Below are positions 50,719 to 59,484 of a stretch of 64,000 bases of DNA, one piece after another; position 1 is the first letter of the stretch, and every line of letters starts with the position of its first letter. This stretch comes from Ramlibacter sp. GTDB lineage: Bacteria; Pseudomonadota; Gammaproteobacteria; Burkholderiales; Burkholderiaceae_C. The DNA lies in assembly GCA_016713005.1 (NCBI GenBank), contig JADJPY010000001.1, forward strand, positions 372,001 to 436,000. The letters are read 5' to 3'. The notes under the pieces were generated by a model that had not been told where the DNA came from, did not search any database, and saw nothing but the letters and a program-made list of their open reading frames with translations. The translations under genes and the position numbers were made by a program.

Positions 50719-53553
50719 ATGCTGCGCTTTTCTGCCCTGAACCCGACCCCTGTTGCCGAGACACCCGCCGTGACCCAGACGCCTGCTTCCCCTTCCGTGG
50801 CCCACCCGCTGGACGGCCTCACCGGCGGGGCGTTTTCGGCGCCCACGTCAGGCGAGCGCGCCGCGAAGGTGCGCGAGTGGCTTGCCACCGGGCCCTCGCC
50901 CGAGCAGATGCAGGAGGTGTTCCGCGAGCTCAGCGCCCGCGACAAGGGCGCGGCCCGTGCGCTGAAAGACAAGCTCGATGAGCTCAAGCGCGCGCGCGGC
51001 CAGGAGGCCATTGCCGCCGAGTGGGCCGACAAGGCGCAGGCCCTGCTGGACCTGCCGCGCATGAACATCGCCGATGCCCTGGCCTGGCAGCGCGACGCCG
51101 CACGCGCCGGCGCGCCGCTGTCGCGCGAGCCGCTGGCCGGCTTCAAGACCCGCCTGGCCGAGCGCGTGCGCGTGCTCGAAGACCTGCAACACCGCTCGCA
51201 GGTGCAGCGTGAGGCCGCCGTGCTGCTGGCCCAGCGCATCGAGGTGCTGTCCACCAAGCCCTGGCGCGATGCCCAGACGGCCTGGGACGGCCTGCGGGCC
51301 GACATCGGACTCTGGCAGACCCAGGCCGATGCGCTGCTGGCGGATGCCGATTGGCCCGGCGTGGACCCCAAGTTTCCGCCGCTGCTGGACGCCTCGCGCG
51401 CGCAGCTGCTCGCCGTGTGGGAGGCGTTTCAGGGCGCGCTGTCGCAGGCTGTGGCCGCCGCGGGTGACGCGACCGCCTCGTTGCCGCCAGTGCCCGTGTG
51501 GGCGGACGAACTGCGCGTGGCGCGCGGTCAGGCGGCGGCCCCCGCCACGCCGGCCCGCGCGGCACGGCCCAAGGTGGACCCCGAGGTGCGCGCCCAGGCC
51601 AACCAGACCGTGGGCGAGGTGCTCGCCCGCCTGGAACATGAGCTGGCCGAAGGCCACGGAAAGGCCAGTGCCGCTGCGGCCACTGCGCTGCGCAATGCGC
51701 TCAAGGAGCACGGCCGGGCCGTGGATGACCGTCTGGACGCCCAGGCCCAGGCCGCGCTGGCCGCGGCCGGTGAACTGGAAGGCTGGCAGCGCTGGCGCGC
51801 CGACCAGCTGCGCGCCGAGCTGGTGGCCAAGGCGGAGGCCCTGTTCGAGACGCTGCCCGCGTCCGAGGCACACCCCGAGCCCGTGCGCAAGCCGCGCTAT
51901 GGCGGGCGCAAGATGCAGGAGACGCTGCGCGCCCTGCGCGAGCAGTGGAAGACCACCGACCAGGGCGGCGCACCCAACCACGGCCTGTGGAAGCGTTTTG
52001 ACGAGGCCTGCAACGAAGCCTACAAGGTGGTGCAGGCCTGGCTGGACAAGGTCAAGGCCGAGTCGGCCGAACACCGCGCACAGCGCCTGGCGCTGATCGC
52101 CGAAGTCAAGGCCTGGGCCGGGGACAACCGCACCGCCCGCGACGGCGACTGGAAGGGCTTCAACCGCGTGCTGCACCAGTTCAGCGAGCGCTGGCGCGAG
52201 GCCGGTCACCTGGGCGAGAAGGCGTTTGCCGAGTTGCAGCCGCAGTGGAAGGAAGCCATCCACCACGCCGCCGGTCCGCTGGAGGCGATGCAAAAAGAAA
52301 GCGTGGCGCGTCGTCAGGCGCTGATCGACGAGGCTGTCGCGCTGGGTGCGGCGCCGCAGCTGCGCATTGACGCGGTGCGCGCGCTGCAGCAGCGCTGGCA
52401 GGCCGAGGCGCAGGCTGTTCCGCTGGAGCGCAAGTTCGAGCAGAAGCTGTGGGACGCCTTCCGCAAGCCGATTGACGACGCCTTCCAGCGCAAGACACAG
52501 GAGCGCGAGCAGGCCACCGCCGCCCTGAGCGAGCGCGACCGCGCGGTGCTCGAAGCCTCCAAGGCGCTGGAGGCAGCCAACGCCAGCGCCGACGCACGCC
52601 GCATCCGCACCGCCATGGAGGCGCTGGACGCCGCGCTGCGCGGCCAGGCGATTGCGGCCGCCACGGCCGCGCGCGCCGCCGCAGGGGCGGATGAGGCATC
52701 AAAAGTGGCCTCGGCCCCCGTGGATGCTGGTGAACCCGCTACAAAAACGATAGCAAATGAAGTGCCCGCCGGAGCTTCCGCGGATGGCCAGACGCCCGCG
52801 GGCGACGCAGCGGCCGACGCAGCCGACGCGCCAGCTCCCGAAGCGCAGGCCGCGCCTGCCGCACCGCCCAGGCCCGCGGCCAAGCCGGTGGTGGCCATGC
52901 GCGGCGACGACCGCCCCGGCATGAAAAAATCCCAGCCCGTGGTGGCCGGGCGGGGTGGCAAGCCCGGTGACCGTGGCGCGCCCGCGCGCGGCGGCCCCGG
53001 CGGATCACGCCCTGGCGACAACCGCTTCGAACCCCTGCGCGATGAGCGCAACCCGCGCTTTGGCGGACGCGACGATCGCGCGCCGCGCAACGACGGGCCA
53101 CGCCTGGGCGACGCGGCGTTTCGTGCCCAGCGCGAGGCGCTGGAACATGCACAGTCCACGTTGAAGAAGCTGGCGGCGCAGGCCCATGGCGAAGCGCTCA
53201 CCCAGTTGCTGTCGGCCTGGGCGGCGCGCTCGGTGGATCAGCTGCCGGGCGTGCAGGAGCTTGGCCGCGCCGTGGCACCGGCGGTGCGGGGCGCCTGGGC
53301 CCAGGCCCTGGGCGCGGCGGCGTCCGGCGACGCCGCCGAAGCGCTGTTGCGCCTGGAGATGGCCTCCGAGGTGCCCACACCCGCCGACCACCTGGACGCC
53401 CGCCGCGCGCTGCAGCTCAAGCTGCTGACGCGGCGCAACGACCCGACACCTGCCCAGACCTGGGGGCAGGACGTTGCGCGCGTGCTGGCCAGCGCCCACG
53501 ACGCCGCAGCGGCGCGGCGCCTGCAAAACGCCCTCAAGGTGCTGATGCGCTGA
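50719..53553 (+). CDS. DUF349-domain protein, 944 aa
   Basis: Long helical cytoplasmic protein with repeated DUF349 units, each rich in charged residues and Trp (LWKRFDEACNEAYK, DWKGFNRVLHQFSERWREAG, KLWDAFRKPIDDAFQRKTQERE). A low-complexity Ala/Pro/Gly/Arg region lies at about residues 640-780. DUF349 proteins have no settled function. The linker includes dispersed repeat copy 8. A gap of 80 bp separates it from the DUF748 gene, in the same direction. Confidence 0.85.
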   Translation: MLRFSALNPTPVAETPAVTQTPASPSVAHPLDGLTGGAFSAPTSGERAAKVREWLATGPSPEQMQEVFRELSARDKGAARALKDKLDELKRARGQEAIAAEWADKAQALLDLPRMNIADALAWQRDAARAGAPLSREPLAGFKTRLAERVRVLEDLQHRSQVQREAAVLLAQRIEVLSTKPWRDAQTAWDGLRADIGLWQTQADALLADADWPGVDPKFPPLLDASRAQLLAVWEAFQGALSQAVAAAGDATASLPPVPVWADELRVARGQAAAPATPARAARPKVDPEVRAQANQTVGEVLARLEHELAEGHGKASAAAATALRNALKEHGRAVDDRLDAQAQAALAAAGELEGWQRWRADQLRAELVAKAEALFETLPASEAHPEPVRKPRYGGRKMQETLRALREQWKTTDQGGAPNHGLWKRFDEACNEAYKVVQAWLDKVKAESAEHRAQRLALIAEVKAWAGDNRTARDGDWKGFNRVLHQFSERWREAGHLGEKAFAELQPQWKEAIHHAAGPLEAMQKESVARRQALIDEAVALGAAPQLRIDAVRALQQRWQAEAQAVPLERKFEQKLWDAFRKPIDDAFQRKTQEREQATAALSERDRAVLEASKALEAANASADARRIRTAMEALDAALRGQAIAAATAARAAAGADEASKVASAPVDAGEPATKTIANEVPAGASADGQTPAGDAAADAADAPAPEAQAAPAAPPRPAAKPVVAMRGDDRPGMKKSQPVVAGRGGKPGDRGAPARGGPGGSRPGDNRFEPLRDERNPRFGGRDDRAPRNDGPRLGDAAFRAQREALEHAQSTLKKLAAQAHGEALTQLLSAWAARSVDQLPGVQELGRAVAPAVRGAWAQALGAAASGDAAEALLRLEMASEVPTPADHLDARRALQLKLLTRRNDPTPAQTWGQDVARVLASAHDAAAARRLQNALKVLMR
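52698..52754 (-). repeat. dispersed repeat, copy 8 (inside DUF349 gene)
   Basis: On the minus strand: GCTATCGTTTTTGTAGC (52738-52754), GGGTTCACCAGCATCC, ACGGGGGCCGAGGCC, ACTTTTG. It is read on the coding strand as SKVASAPVDAGEPATKTIA in the low-complexity linker. Confidence 0.72.
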
Positions 53554-53655
53554 TGCGTCGGCGGAGCGAGGCTCCGCGCGTCCCTTCACCGGGATTCAGT
53601 CTGGCTTCAGGTGTGCAGCACACCATGGCGTCAACTGGACTGAAGGAGAGACGCG

Positions 53656-54096
53656 ATGGCGGTGAAACGGTTGACGGGTTGGCGCTGGGCCTTGCTGCCT
53701 GCGGCCCTGGGGGTGATTTCCTGCGCATGGGCGGCAGACACCGATGGTGCCGCGCAGCTGTCGCGCTGGCAGGCGGTGGCTGGCACGCCAGCCAATGCGC
53801 AGCGCGGGCGCACGTTCTTCGAGACGCGGGGCAATGGGGAATGGAGCTGCGCCAGCTGCCATGGCATGCCGCCGACTTCGGCCGGGCGGCACGCCAGCAC
53901 AGGCAAGGGCATTGAGCCGCTGGCGCCGTCGGTCAATCCCGCGCGCTTCACCGACACGGCCAAGGCGGACAAATGGTTTCGCCGCAACTGCAACGATGTG
54001 CTGTCGCGGGAATGCACCGCCGCCGAAAAGGCCGACGTGCTGGCGTACCTGCTGGGGCTGGCCGGAGCGCAGCCTGCGCGCAAGGGGGCGCCATGA
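53656..54096 (+). CDS. DUF1924 c-type cytochrome (SHP-like)
   Basis: Periplasmic protein of 146 residues with a signal peptide (WALLPAALGVISCAWA-AD) and one heme-binding CASCH motif near residue 72. PARFTDTAKADKWFRRNCNDVLSRECTAAEKADVLAYLLGL is typical of the DUF1924 family, related to the sphaeroides heme protein. It overlaps the diheme cytochrome gene by 4 bases. With the next two genes it forms a short periplasmic electron-transfer chain. Confidence 0.85.
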   Translation: MAVKRLTGWRWALLPAALGVISCAWAADTDGAAQLSRWQAVAGTPANAQRGRTFFETRGNGEWSCASCHGMPPTSAGRHASTGKGIEPLAPSVNPARFTDTAKADKWFRRNCNDVLSRECTAAEKADVLAYLLGLAGAQPARKGAP

Positions 54097-54563
54097 ACCG
54101 CTCCGCCGCCCCCAAAGCCACAGTTGCCATCGCTTTCGCGCTGGCGGTTTTGCCTGCCATCGCCGACGGCAACCTGATGCGCGTGCCATTGCTGCCCAGG
54201 TACCAGCAGGAGTGCGCGGCCTGCCATCTGGCGTATCCGCCGGGCCTGTTGCCTGCGGCGTCATGGCAGCGCCTGATGTCCGGTCTGGACAAGCACTACG
54301 GAACCGATGCCTCGCTGGATGAAGCCAGCGTGCGCCAGATCAACGGCTGGCTGCAGTCGCATGCCGGTACCTACAAGCGCGTCAATGAAGAACCCCCACA
54401 GGACCGCATCACGCGATCCGCCTGGTTCGAGCGCAAGCACCTCAAGGTCGCGCCCGAAGTCTGGAAGCGCGCCAGCGTGCGCAGCGCAGCCAATTGCGTT
54501 GCCTGCCACAGCGGGGCCGACAAGGGTGACTACGGTGACGACGGTGTGCGCATTCCGCGCTGA
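54093..54563 (+). CDS. diheme c-type cytochrome
   Basis: Protein of 156 residues with a signal peptide (ATVAIAFALAVLPAIADG) and two CxxCH sites: CAACH near residue 35 and CVACH near residue 139. ASWQRLMSGLDKHYGTDASLD and WFERKHLKVAPEVWKRASVRSAANC match the DHC family, usually encoded with DUF1924 cytochrome and cytochrome b561. It probably receives electrons from the membrane b-type cytochrome. Confidence 0.87.
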   Translation: MNRSAAPKATVAIAFALAVLPAIADGNLMRVPLLPRYQQECAACHLAYPPGLLPAASWQRLMSGLDKHYGTDASLDEASVRQINGWLQSHAGTYKRVNEEPPQDRITRSAWFERKHLKVAPEVWKRASVRSAANCVACHSGADKGDYGDDGVRIPR

Positions 54564-54575
54564 AGGAGAAGCTTG

Positions 54576-55358
54576 ATGAACGGTTTCACATTTCCCGCAC
54601 ACGCGGCCACGGCTGCGAGCCCCAACCCCGGGCGGCTGACGGTCGACGCGGTCACGCGGGTGTTCCACTGGCTGCTGGCGCTGAGCTTCGTTGGCGCGTA
54701 CGCCACCGCGGACGCCGAGCGTTGGCGCGCGCTGCACGTCACGCTGGGGTACACCATGGCCGGCCTGATCGTCTTTCGGGTGGTGTGGGGCCTGGTTGGC
54801 CCCCGCCATGCGCGGCTCTCTGCGCTGTGGCGGCGCCTGCAGGGCATCGGGCCCTGGATCACCGGATTGCGCGCCGGCGTGCCCGGTGTGCGCCACGCGC
54901 AGATCCTCCTGCTCGCCCTTGGGGTGGCTTGCCTGCTGGCCCTGACTGGTCCGGTGGCGCTCAGCGGCTGGATCACCTGGAACGAATGGACGGGTGAGTG
55001 GATGGAAGAGGTCCACGAAGTCCTGGGCAACACCCTGCTGGTTGTGGTGCTGGTGCATGTGGGCCTGATAGCGCTGCTGACGGCCCAGCGCGGGCGCGGA
55101 CAGGTGATGCCCATGCTGACGGGGCGCGCGCCAGGGAAGGGACCGGACCTGGTCAAGTCGCAGAACGGCCTTGTGGCCGCACTGCTGCTGGCGGCCGTGC
55201 TCGCCTTCTGGGTCTGGCAGTGGAGGGATTCGCCATCCGGCCTGGTGCCTTTGGGGAGCCGTGCGACAGCGTCCGGACCGTCCTCAGGTGCCGCGGCGCG
55301 CGGACCTGGCGGGACCAGGCGGGCGGGCAAGAGACAATCACACGACGATGAGGACTGA
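54576..55358 (+). CDS. cytochrome b561-family membrane protein
   Basis: Protein of 260 residues with four core helices and heme-ligand histidines in RVFHWLLALSFVGAY, LHVTLGYTMAGLIVFRVVWGLVGP, and EVHEVLGNTLLVVVLVHVGLIALL. A fifth helix (LVAALLLAAVLAFWVWQW) and a Ser/Gly/Arg tail follow. It transfers electrons from quinol across the membrane to the partner cytochromes. ATG 54576 with AAGGAGAAG upstream is preferred to TTG 54573. Confidence 0.87.
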   Translation: MNGFTFPAHAATAASPNPGRLTVDAVTRVFHWLLALSFVGAYATADAERWRALHVTLGYTMAGLIVFRVVWGLVGPRHARLSALWRRLQGIGPWITGLRAGVPGVRHAQILLLALGVACLLALTGPVALSGWITWNEWTGEWMEEVHEVLGNTLLVVVLVHVGLIALLTAQRGRGQVMPMLTGRAPGKGPDLVKSQNGLVAALLLAAVLAFWVWQWRDSPSGLVPLGSRATASGPSSGAAARGPGGTRRAGKRQSHDDED

Positions 55359-55363
55359 AACGC

Positions 55364-56032
55364 GTGCGCATCCTGCTGGCTGAAGACGATGAACTGCTGG
55401 GCTCGGGCATCAAGGCCGGGCTGGCGCAGCACGGCTTCGCCGTGGACTGGGTGCGCGACGGCATCGCGGCCGAACGCGAGCTCGTCAGCGGTGCCCACGA
55501 GGCCATGGTGCTGGACCTGGGCCTGCCGCGCCAGGACGGGCTGGCCTGCCTGCGGGCGGCAAGGGCACGGCGCAACACCACGCCCGTGCTGGTGCTGACG
55601 GCCCGTGATGCGGTGGCCTCCCGCATCGAGGGGCTGGACGCGGGCGCGGACGATTACCTGGTCAAGCCGGTGGACCTGGGCGAACTGGCCGCGCGGCTGC
55701 GCGCGCTGGTCCGGCGTGCCCACGGTCAGCCGCAGTCGCGCCTGATCGCCGGCGGGGTCGAGGTCGATCCGGCGGCGCGGCGCGCCTGGTGCAAGGGGCA
55801 GCCGGTGGAACTGACCGTGCGCGAGTTCGACCTGCTGCACGTGTTCATGCTCAATGTGGAACGGGTGCTCACGCGCGAGCAACTCGAGCAGCACCTCTAC
55901 CAGTGGGGCACCGAGGTGTCGAGCAACACCATCGAGGTCCATGTCTCCCAGTTGCGGCGCAAGCTGCACCCGCAGGTCGTGGAAACGCTGCGCGGCGTGG
56001 GTTACGTGATGCGTCGGGATCCCGCCGCATGA
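55364..56032 (+). CDS. OmpR-family response regulator (QseB/PmrA type)
   Basis: Protein of 222 residues. The receiver domain has LLAEDDELL, the phosphoacceptor Asp in MVLDLGLPRQDG, and the Lys in DDYLVKPVDLGEL. The winged-helix DNA-binding domain ends LRRKLHPQVVETLRGVGYVMR. A GTG start is used at 55364. It lies 5 bp after the cytochrome b gene and overlaps the sensor kinase by 4 bases, so it likely belongs to the same transcript and may control it. Confidence 0.92.
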   Translation: MRILLAEDDELLGSGIKAGLAQHGFAVDWVRDGIAAERELVSGAHEAMVLDLGLPRQDGLACLRAARARRNTTPVLVLTARDAVASRIEGLDAGADDYLVKPVDLGELAARLRALVRRAHGQPQSRLIAGGVEVDPAARRAWCKGQPVELTVREFDLLHVFMLNVERVLTREQLEQHLYQWGTEVSSNTIEVHVSQLRRKLHPQVVETLRGVGYVMRRDPAA

Positions 56033-57375
56033 CGGCGTCGCCGCGCTCGCTGCAGGCGCGCCTGCTCATCACCGTACTGGGCCTGCTCGGCGCGGTCTGG
56101 ACAGTGGCGGTGATTGCCACCTGGTACGACACGCGCCACGAACTGAACGAACTGCTGGACGCGCACCTGGCGCAGACCGCGTCGTTGCTGGCGACCCAGA
56201 CCGGGGACGAGCTGGACGACGAAAGCCTGTCCGCCTTCCCGCTGCTGCACAAATACCAGTCGCGGGTTGCCCTGCAGGTCTGGCAGGAGGGGCGCCTTGT
56301 CGCACGATCGGCCAATGCGCCGGAACAACCGCTGTCGTCCCGCGACACCAATGGCCTGGCCGACAGCGAGGTGGGCGGGCGCAGCTGGCGCGTGTTCACC
56401 GTGCGCGGCCGCGAACACGGCCTGCTGATCCATGTGGGTGAACTGCACTCCGCGCGCCGGCACATCCTGCTGGCCAGCCTTCGCAGCGCGATCTGGCCCA
56501 TGCTGCTGGCCCTGCCTTTGCTGGTGGCGGCGATCTGGTGGTCGGTGCGTGGCCTGCTGCGCCCGCTGCGCGAGCTGGGTCGCAGCGTGGCGGTCCGCCG
56601 CGCCGAGGCGTTGGACCCGCTGCCGCTGGCCGGCGTGCCGCCGGAAGTGGCGCCGATGGTGGCGGCGCTGAACGGCCTGTTTGCGCGCATGGCCGAGCGG
56701 CTGGAGTCCGAGCGGCGATTCACCGCCGATGCCGCGCACGAGCTTCGCACGCCGATCGCTGCCATCCGCATGCAGGCGCAGGTGGCGCAGGGCGCGCAGG
56801 CAGACACGGAACGCGCGCAGGCGCTCGCCGCGACGCTCCAGGGCTGCGACCGCGCCACACGCCTGATCGAACAGCTGCTCTTGCTGGCGCGGCTGGAGTC
56901 GGTCGAGGCTGGTGAGGCCCAATCCGCGCTGTCGACAGACATGGTGGCGCCGGTGGGCCGCGTCCTGGCCGAACTGGCACCGGCGGCGCTGGCGCGCGGA
57001 CAGACACTTGCGCTGGAAGCGCCGGACGCGCTCCCGGTGGGCACGCCCGTGGCGCTGGTGGATGTGCTGGCGCGCAACCTGGTGGACAACGCGCTGCGCT
57101 ACAGCCCCGATGGAGCGACCGTGCGGGTCACGCTCGCCGCGGGGCCTTCGGCATCGCTGGTGGTGGAAGACAGTGGACCCGGCCTGCCGCCCGAGGCCAT
57201 GTCTCGGCTGGGCGAGCGCTTCTTCCGGGTGCTGGGCACCGGGCGCAGTGGCAGTGGCCTAGGCTGGTCCATCGTCCAGCGGATCGTGCGTGCGCACGGC
57301 CTGCAGGCGCGCGTGGACCGCAGCGAGGCGCTTGGCGGGCTGCGGGTCCGGCTCAGCTGGCCCGCGGCGGCCTGA
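56029..57375 (+). CDS. sensor histidine kinase (QseC type)
   Basis: Protein of 448 residues. Two transmembrane helices (LLITVLGLLGAVWTVAVIATW and IWPMLLALPLLVAAIWWSV) flank a periplasmic sensor of about 130 residues. A short HAMP-like region follows. The H box is FTADAAHELRTPIAAI, the N box NLVDNALRYSP, G1 EDSGPGLPP and G2 GSGLGWSIV. The signal is unknown. Its 3' end overlaps the convergent mtfA gene by 23 bases. Confidence 0.92.
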   Translation: MTASPRSLQARLLITVLGLLGAVWTVAVIATWYDTRHELNELLDAHLAQTASLLATQTGDELDDESLSAFPLLHKYQSRVALQVWQEGRLVARSANAPEQPLSSRDTNGLADSEVGGRSWRVFTVRGREHGLLIHVGELHSARRHILLASLRSAIWPMLLALPLLVAAIWWSVRGLLRPLRELGRSVAVRRAEALDPLPLAGVPPEVAPMVAALNGLFARMAERLESERRFTADAAHELRTPIAAIRMQAQVAQGAQADTERAQALAATLQGCDRATRLIEQLLLLARLESVEAGEAQSALSTDMVAPVGRVLAELAPAALARGQTLALEAPDALPVGTPVALVDVLARNLVDNALRYSPDGATVRVTLAAGPSASLVVEDSGPGLPPEAMSRLGERFFRVLGTGRSGSGLGWSIVQRIVRAHGLQARVDRSEALGGLRVRLSWPAAA

Positions 57376-58168
57376 AGAACGCGTCAAACAGCGCGACCAG
57401 CGGCGCAAAGTCCTGCGCAAAACGTGCCCGGTTGACGAAATAAGCCTCGCAGGCCACGCAAAAAAACTCGTCGATGGACTCGGCCGCATAGGCGTCCAGC
57501 CAGGGCGGCTCGCCGCCAAAGCGCCGGGCGCGCACCACCTGGTCGGCAAAGGCTTCAAACGCGGGCTGCAGCACGGCGAACCAGGCGTCGCGGGCGGCGC
57601 GGGTGCCGGACATGCCCGCAAAGCCGTGCGGCAATGGCGGGCAGCCATCGGGCTGGCCGTCGCGCATGTCGATCTTGTGGATGAATTCGTGGATGACCAC
57701 GTTGTAGCCCTGTTCGGCCGACTCGCCAGCACGGTCCACATCGGGCCAGTTGAGCATCACCGGCCCGCCCTCCATGGCCTCGCCGGCCAGCACCTCGCTG
57801 TAGCGGTGCACGACCCCGGTGTCGTCCATCGTCTCGCGCCGGGCCACCACCTCGCCGGGGTGCACCACGATGCCGACGAAGTCGTCGTACCAGCCCAGCG
57901 CTGCGGCAGCGGTGCTGCCAGGCGGCGCCAGTTGCAGCAGCGGCAGCACGGCCTGCGCGGCGATGGCCACGGCCATCCCGTCGGTCACCTCGAAGCCGCG
58001 CGCGCCATGGAACTCCTTGTCCTGCAGGAACTGCGCCGCCAGCTCGCGAAGCCGCGCGCCCTGCGGTGAGTCGAGTCGGGCGATGAACGGGTATCGCGCC
58101 GGCACCGGCTGCCACAGCGCGTCGGGGATCTCGGGTGGCCGGCGGCGGCCAAACAGCCAGCCCAGCAT
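57353..58168 (-). CDS. mtfA: M90-family zinc peptidase MtfA
   Basis: Protein of 271 residues. Start MLGWLFGRRRPPEIPDALW is typical of MtfA. Zinc-binding VIHEFIHKIDMRDG (HExxH) is followed by a downstream Glu region SIDEFFCVACEAYF. E. coli MtfA inactivates the repressor Mlc and thereby influences the PTS; whether that holds here is unknown. ATG 58168 overlaps the lpxH stop by one base, so translation is coupled. Confidence 0.9.
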   Translation of the reverse strand: MLGWLFGRRRPPEIPDALWQPVPARYPFIARLDSPQGARLRELAAQFLQDKEFHGARGFEVTDGMAVAIAAQAVLPLLQLAPPGSTAAAALGWYDDFVGIVVHPGEVVARRETMDDTGVVHRYSEVLAGEAMEGGPVMLNWPDVDRAGESAEQGYNVVIHEFIHKIDMRDGQPDGCPPLPHGFAGMSGTRAARDAWFAVLQPAFEAFADQVVRARRFGGEPPWLDAYAAESIDEFFCVACEAYFVNRARFAQDFAPLVALFDAFFRPPRAS

Positions 58169-58947
58169 CAGTCGCCAGCCACCGGCATGCGCTGCAGGCC
58201 CTGCGTGGACAGGCGCAGCACCTGGGCACGCGCAGGGCTGGCGGCGCAATCCCAGTCACTCAGTACGACGCGTCGCAAGCCCTGGCCCAGGTCGTGGTCG
58301 GCCGGGCGGTGGGTGTGCCCGTGGATCAGCGTGGCAGCGCCCGCGTTGCCCAGCCATGCGCGCGCAGCGGCGGCGTCCACGTCGCCATAGACCACGCCGC
58401 TGTGGCGTCGTGCGTCGCTGGCGTCGCGCAGGCCGCGCGCGATCGCCTGGCGCTGTTCCAGCGGCCCCGAGAGGAAGTCGTGTTGCCAGGCTTCGGAACG
58501 CACCTGGGCGCGAAAGCGCTGGTAGTCGCCATCGTCCAGGCACAGCGCATCGCCGTGCGACAGCAGCCAGCGCACGTTGCAAAAGACCAGCACACAGGGG
58601 TCGTCCAGCAGGGTGACGCCGCTTTCCGTTGCGAACCCCGCGCCCAGCAGGAAGTCGCGGTTGCCATGCATCACGTACACCGGCCGTTTGCGCGCCGCGG
58701 CGCGCAACACCGCCACGCAGTCGGCCTCAAAGCCGGGCTGTGCGGCCACGTCGTCGCCCACCCAGACTTCGAACAGGTCGCCCAGAATGAAGACCGCGTC
58801 GGCCGTGGTGTTGCCCAGCCAGGCCGACCAGCGCGCAAAGGTGGCCGGTTCAGATGCCTGCAGGTGCAGGTCGGAGATGAAATCGACCGCCTGCCACGCC
58901 GCCGGCGCATGGAGCACCGCGATGGACGGGGGCGGGGCGCCGGGCAT
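58168..58947 (-). CDS. lpxH: UDP-2,3-diacylglucosamine diphosphatase LpxH
   Basis: Hydrolyses UDP-2,3-diacylglucosamine to lipid X in lipid A synthesis, at the cytoplasmic face of the inner membrane. Protein of 259 residues with all calcineurin-like metal motifs: FISDLHL, ILGDLFEVWVGDD, MHGNRDFLLG, LLSHGDALCLDD and IHGHTHRP. It lies 24 bp downstream of ppiB. Confidence 0.93.
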   Translation of the reverse strand: MPGAPPPSIAVLHAPAAWQAVDFISDLHLQASEPATFARWSAWLGNTTADAVFILGDLFEVWVGDDVAAQPGFEADCVAVLRAAARKRPVYVMHGNRDFLLGAGFATESGVTLLDDPCVLVFCNVRWLLSHGDALCLDDGDYQRFRAQVRSEAWQHDFLSGPLEQRQAIARGLRDASDARRHSGVVYGDVDAAAARAWLGNAGAATLIHGHTHRPADHDLGQGLRRVVLSDWDCAASPARAQVLRLSTQGLQRMPVAGD

Positions 58948-58971
58948 GAAGACGGGGTCCCGGCCCGCCGC

Positions 58972-59484
58972 TCAGAGCGCGACGGCCTTTTCGATCACCA
59001 CATCCTGCACCGGCACATCACCATGACCCGCCTTGCTGCCGGTGCGCACGGCCTCGATCTTGTCGACGACGTCGGTGCCCGAGACCACCTTGCCGAACAC
59101 CGCATAGCCCCAGCCCTGGGCCGAAGGTGCCGTGTGGTTCAGGAAGTTGTTGTCCGACACGTTGATGAAGAACTGCGCCGTGGCCGAGTGCGGGTCGCTG
59201 GTGCGGGCCATGGCCACGGTGTACTTGTTGTTCTTGAGGCCGTTGTTGGCCTCGTTGTTGATCGGCGTGCCGCTGCGCTTTTGCTTCATGCCGGGCTCGA
59301 AGCCGCCGCCCTGGACCATGAAGCCGCTGATCACGCGATGGAACACGGTGTTGTTGTAGTGGCCGCTGGCCACATAGGACTGGAAGTTGGCGGCCGACAG
59401 CGGCGCCTTGGCCTGGTCGAGTTCGATCGTGATGACACCGTAGCCGGTGATGTGGAGTTCGACTTGGGGGTTGGACATGGTCAT
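58972..59484 (-). CDS. ppiB: cytoplasmic peptidyl-prolyl isomerase (cyclophilin) PpiB
   Basis: Protein of 170 residues without signal peptide. Cyclophilin motifs are VFHRVISGFMVQGGGFEPGM and YTVAMARTSDPHSATAQFFINVSDNNFLN. ATG 59484 overlaps the ppiA stop (ATGA); ATG 59478 two codons later is an alternative. It is the cytoplasmic partner of the exported ppiA encoded just before it. Confidence 0.92.
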   Translation of the reverse strand: MTMSNPQVELHITGYGVITIELDQAKAPLSAANFQSYVASGHYNNTVFHRVISGFMVQGGGFEPGMKQKRSGTPINNEANNGLKNNKYTVAMARTSDPHSATAQFFINVSDNNFLNHTAPSAQGWGYAVFGKVVSGTDVVDKIEAVRTGSKAGHGDVPVQDVVIEKAVAL

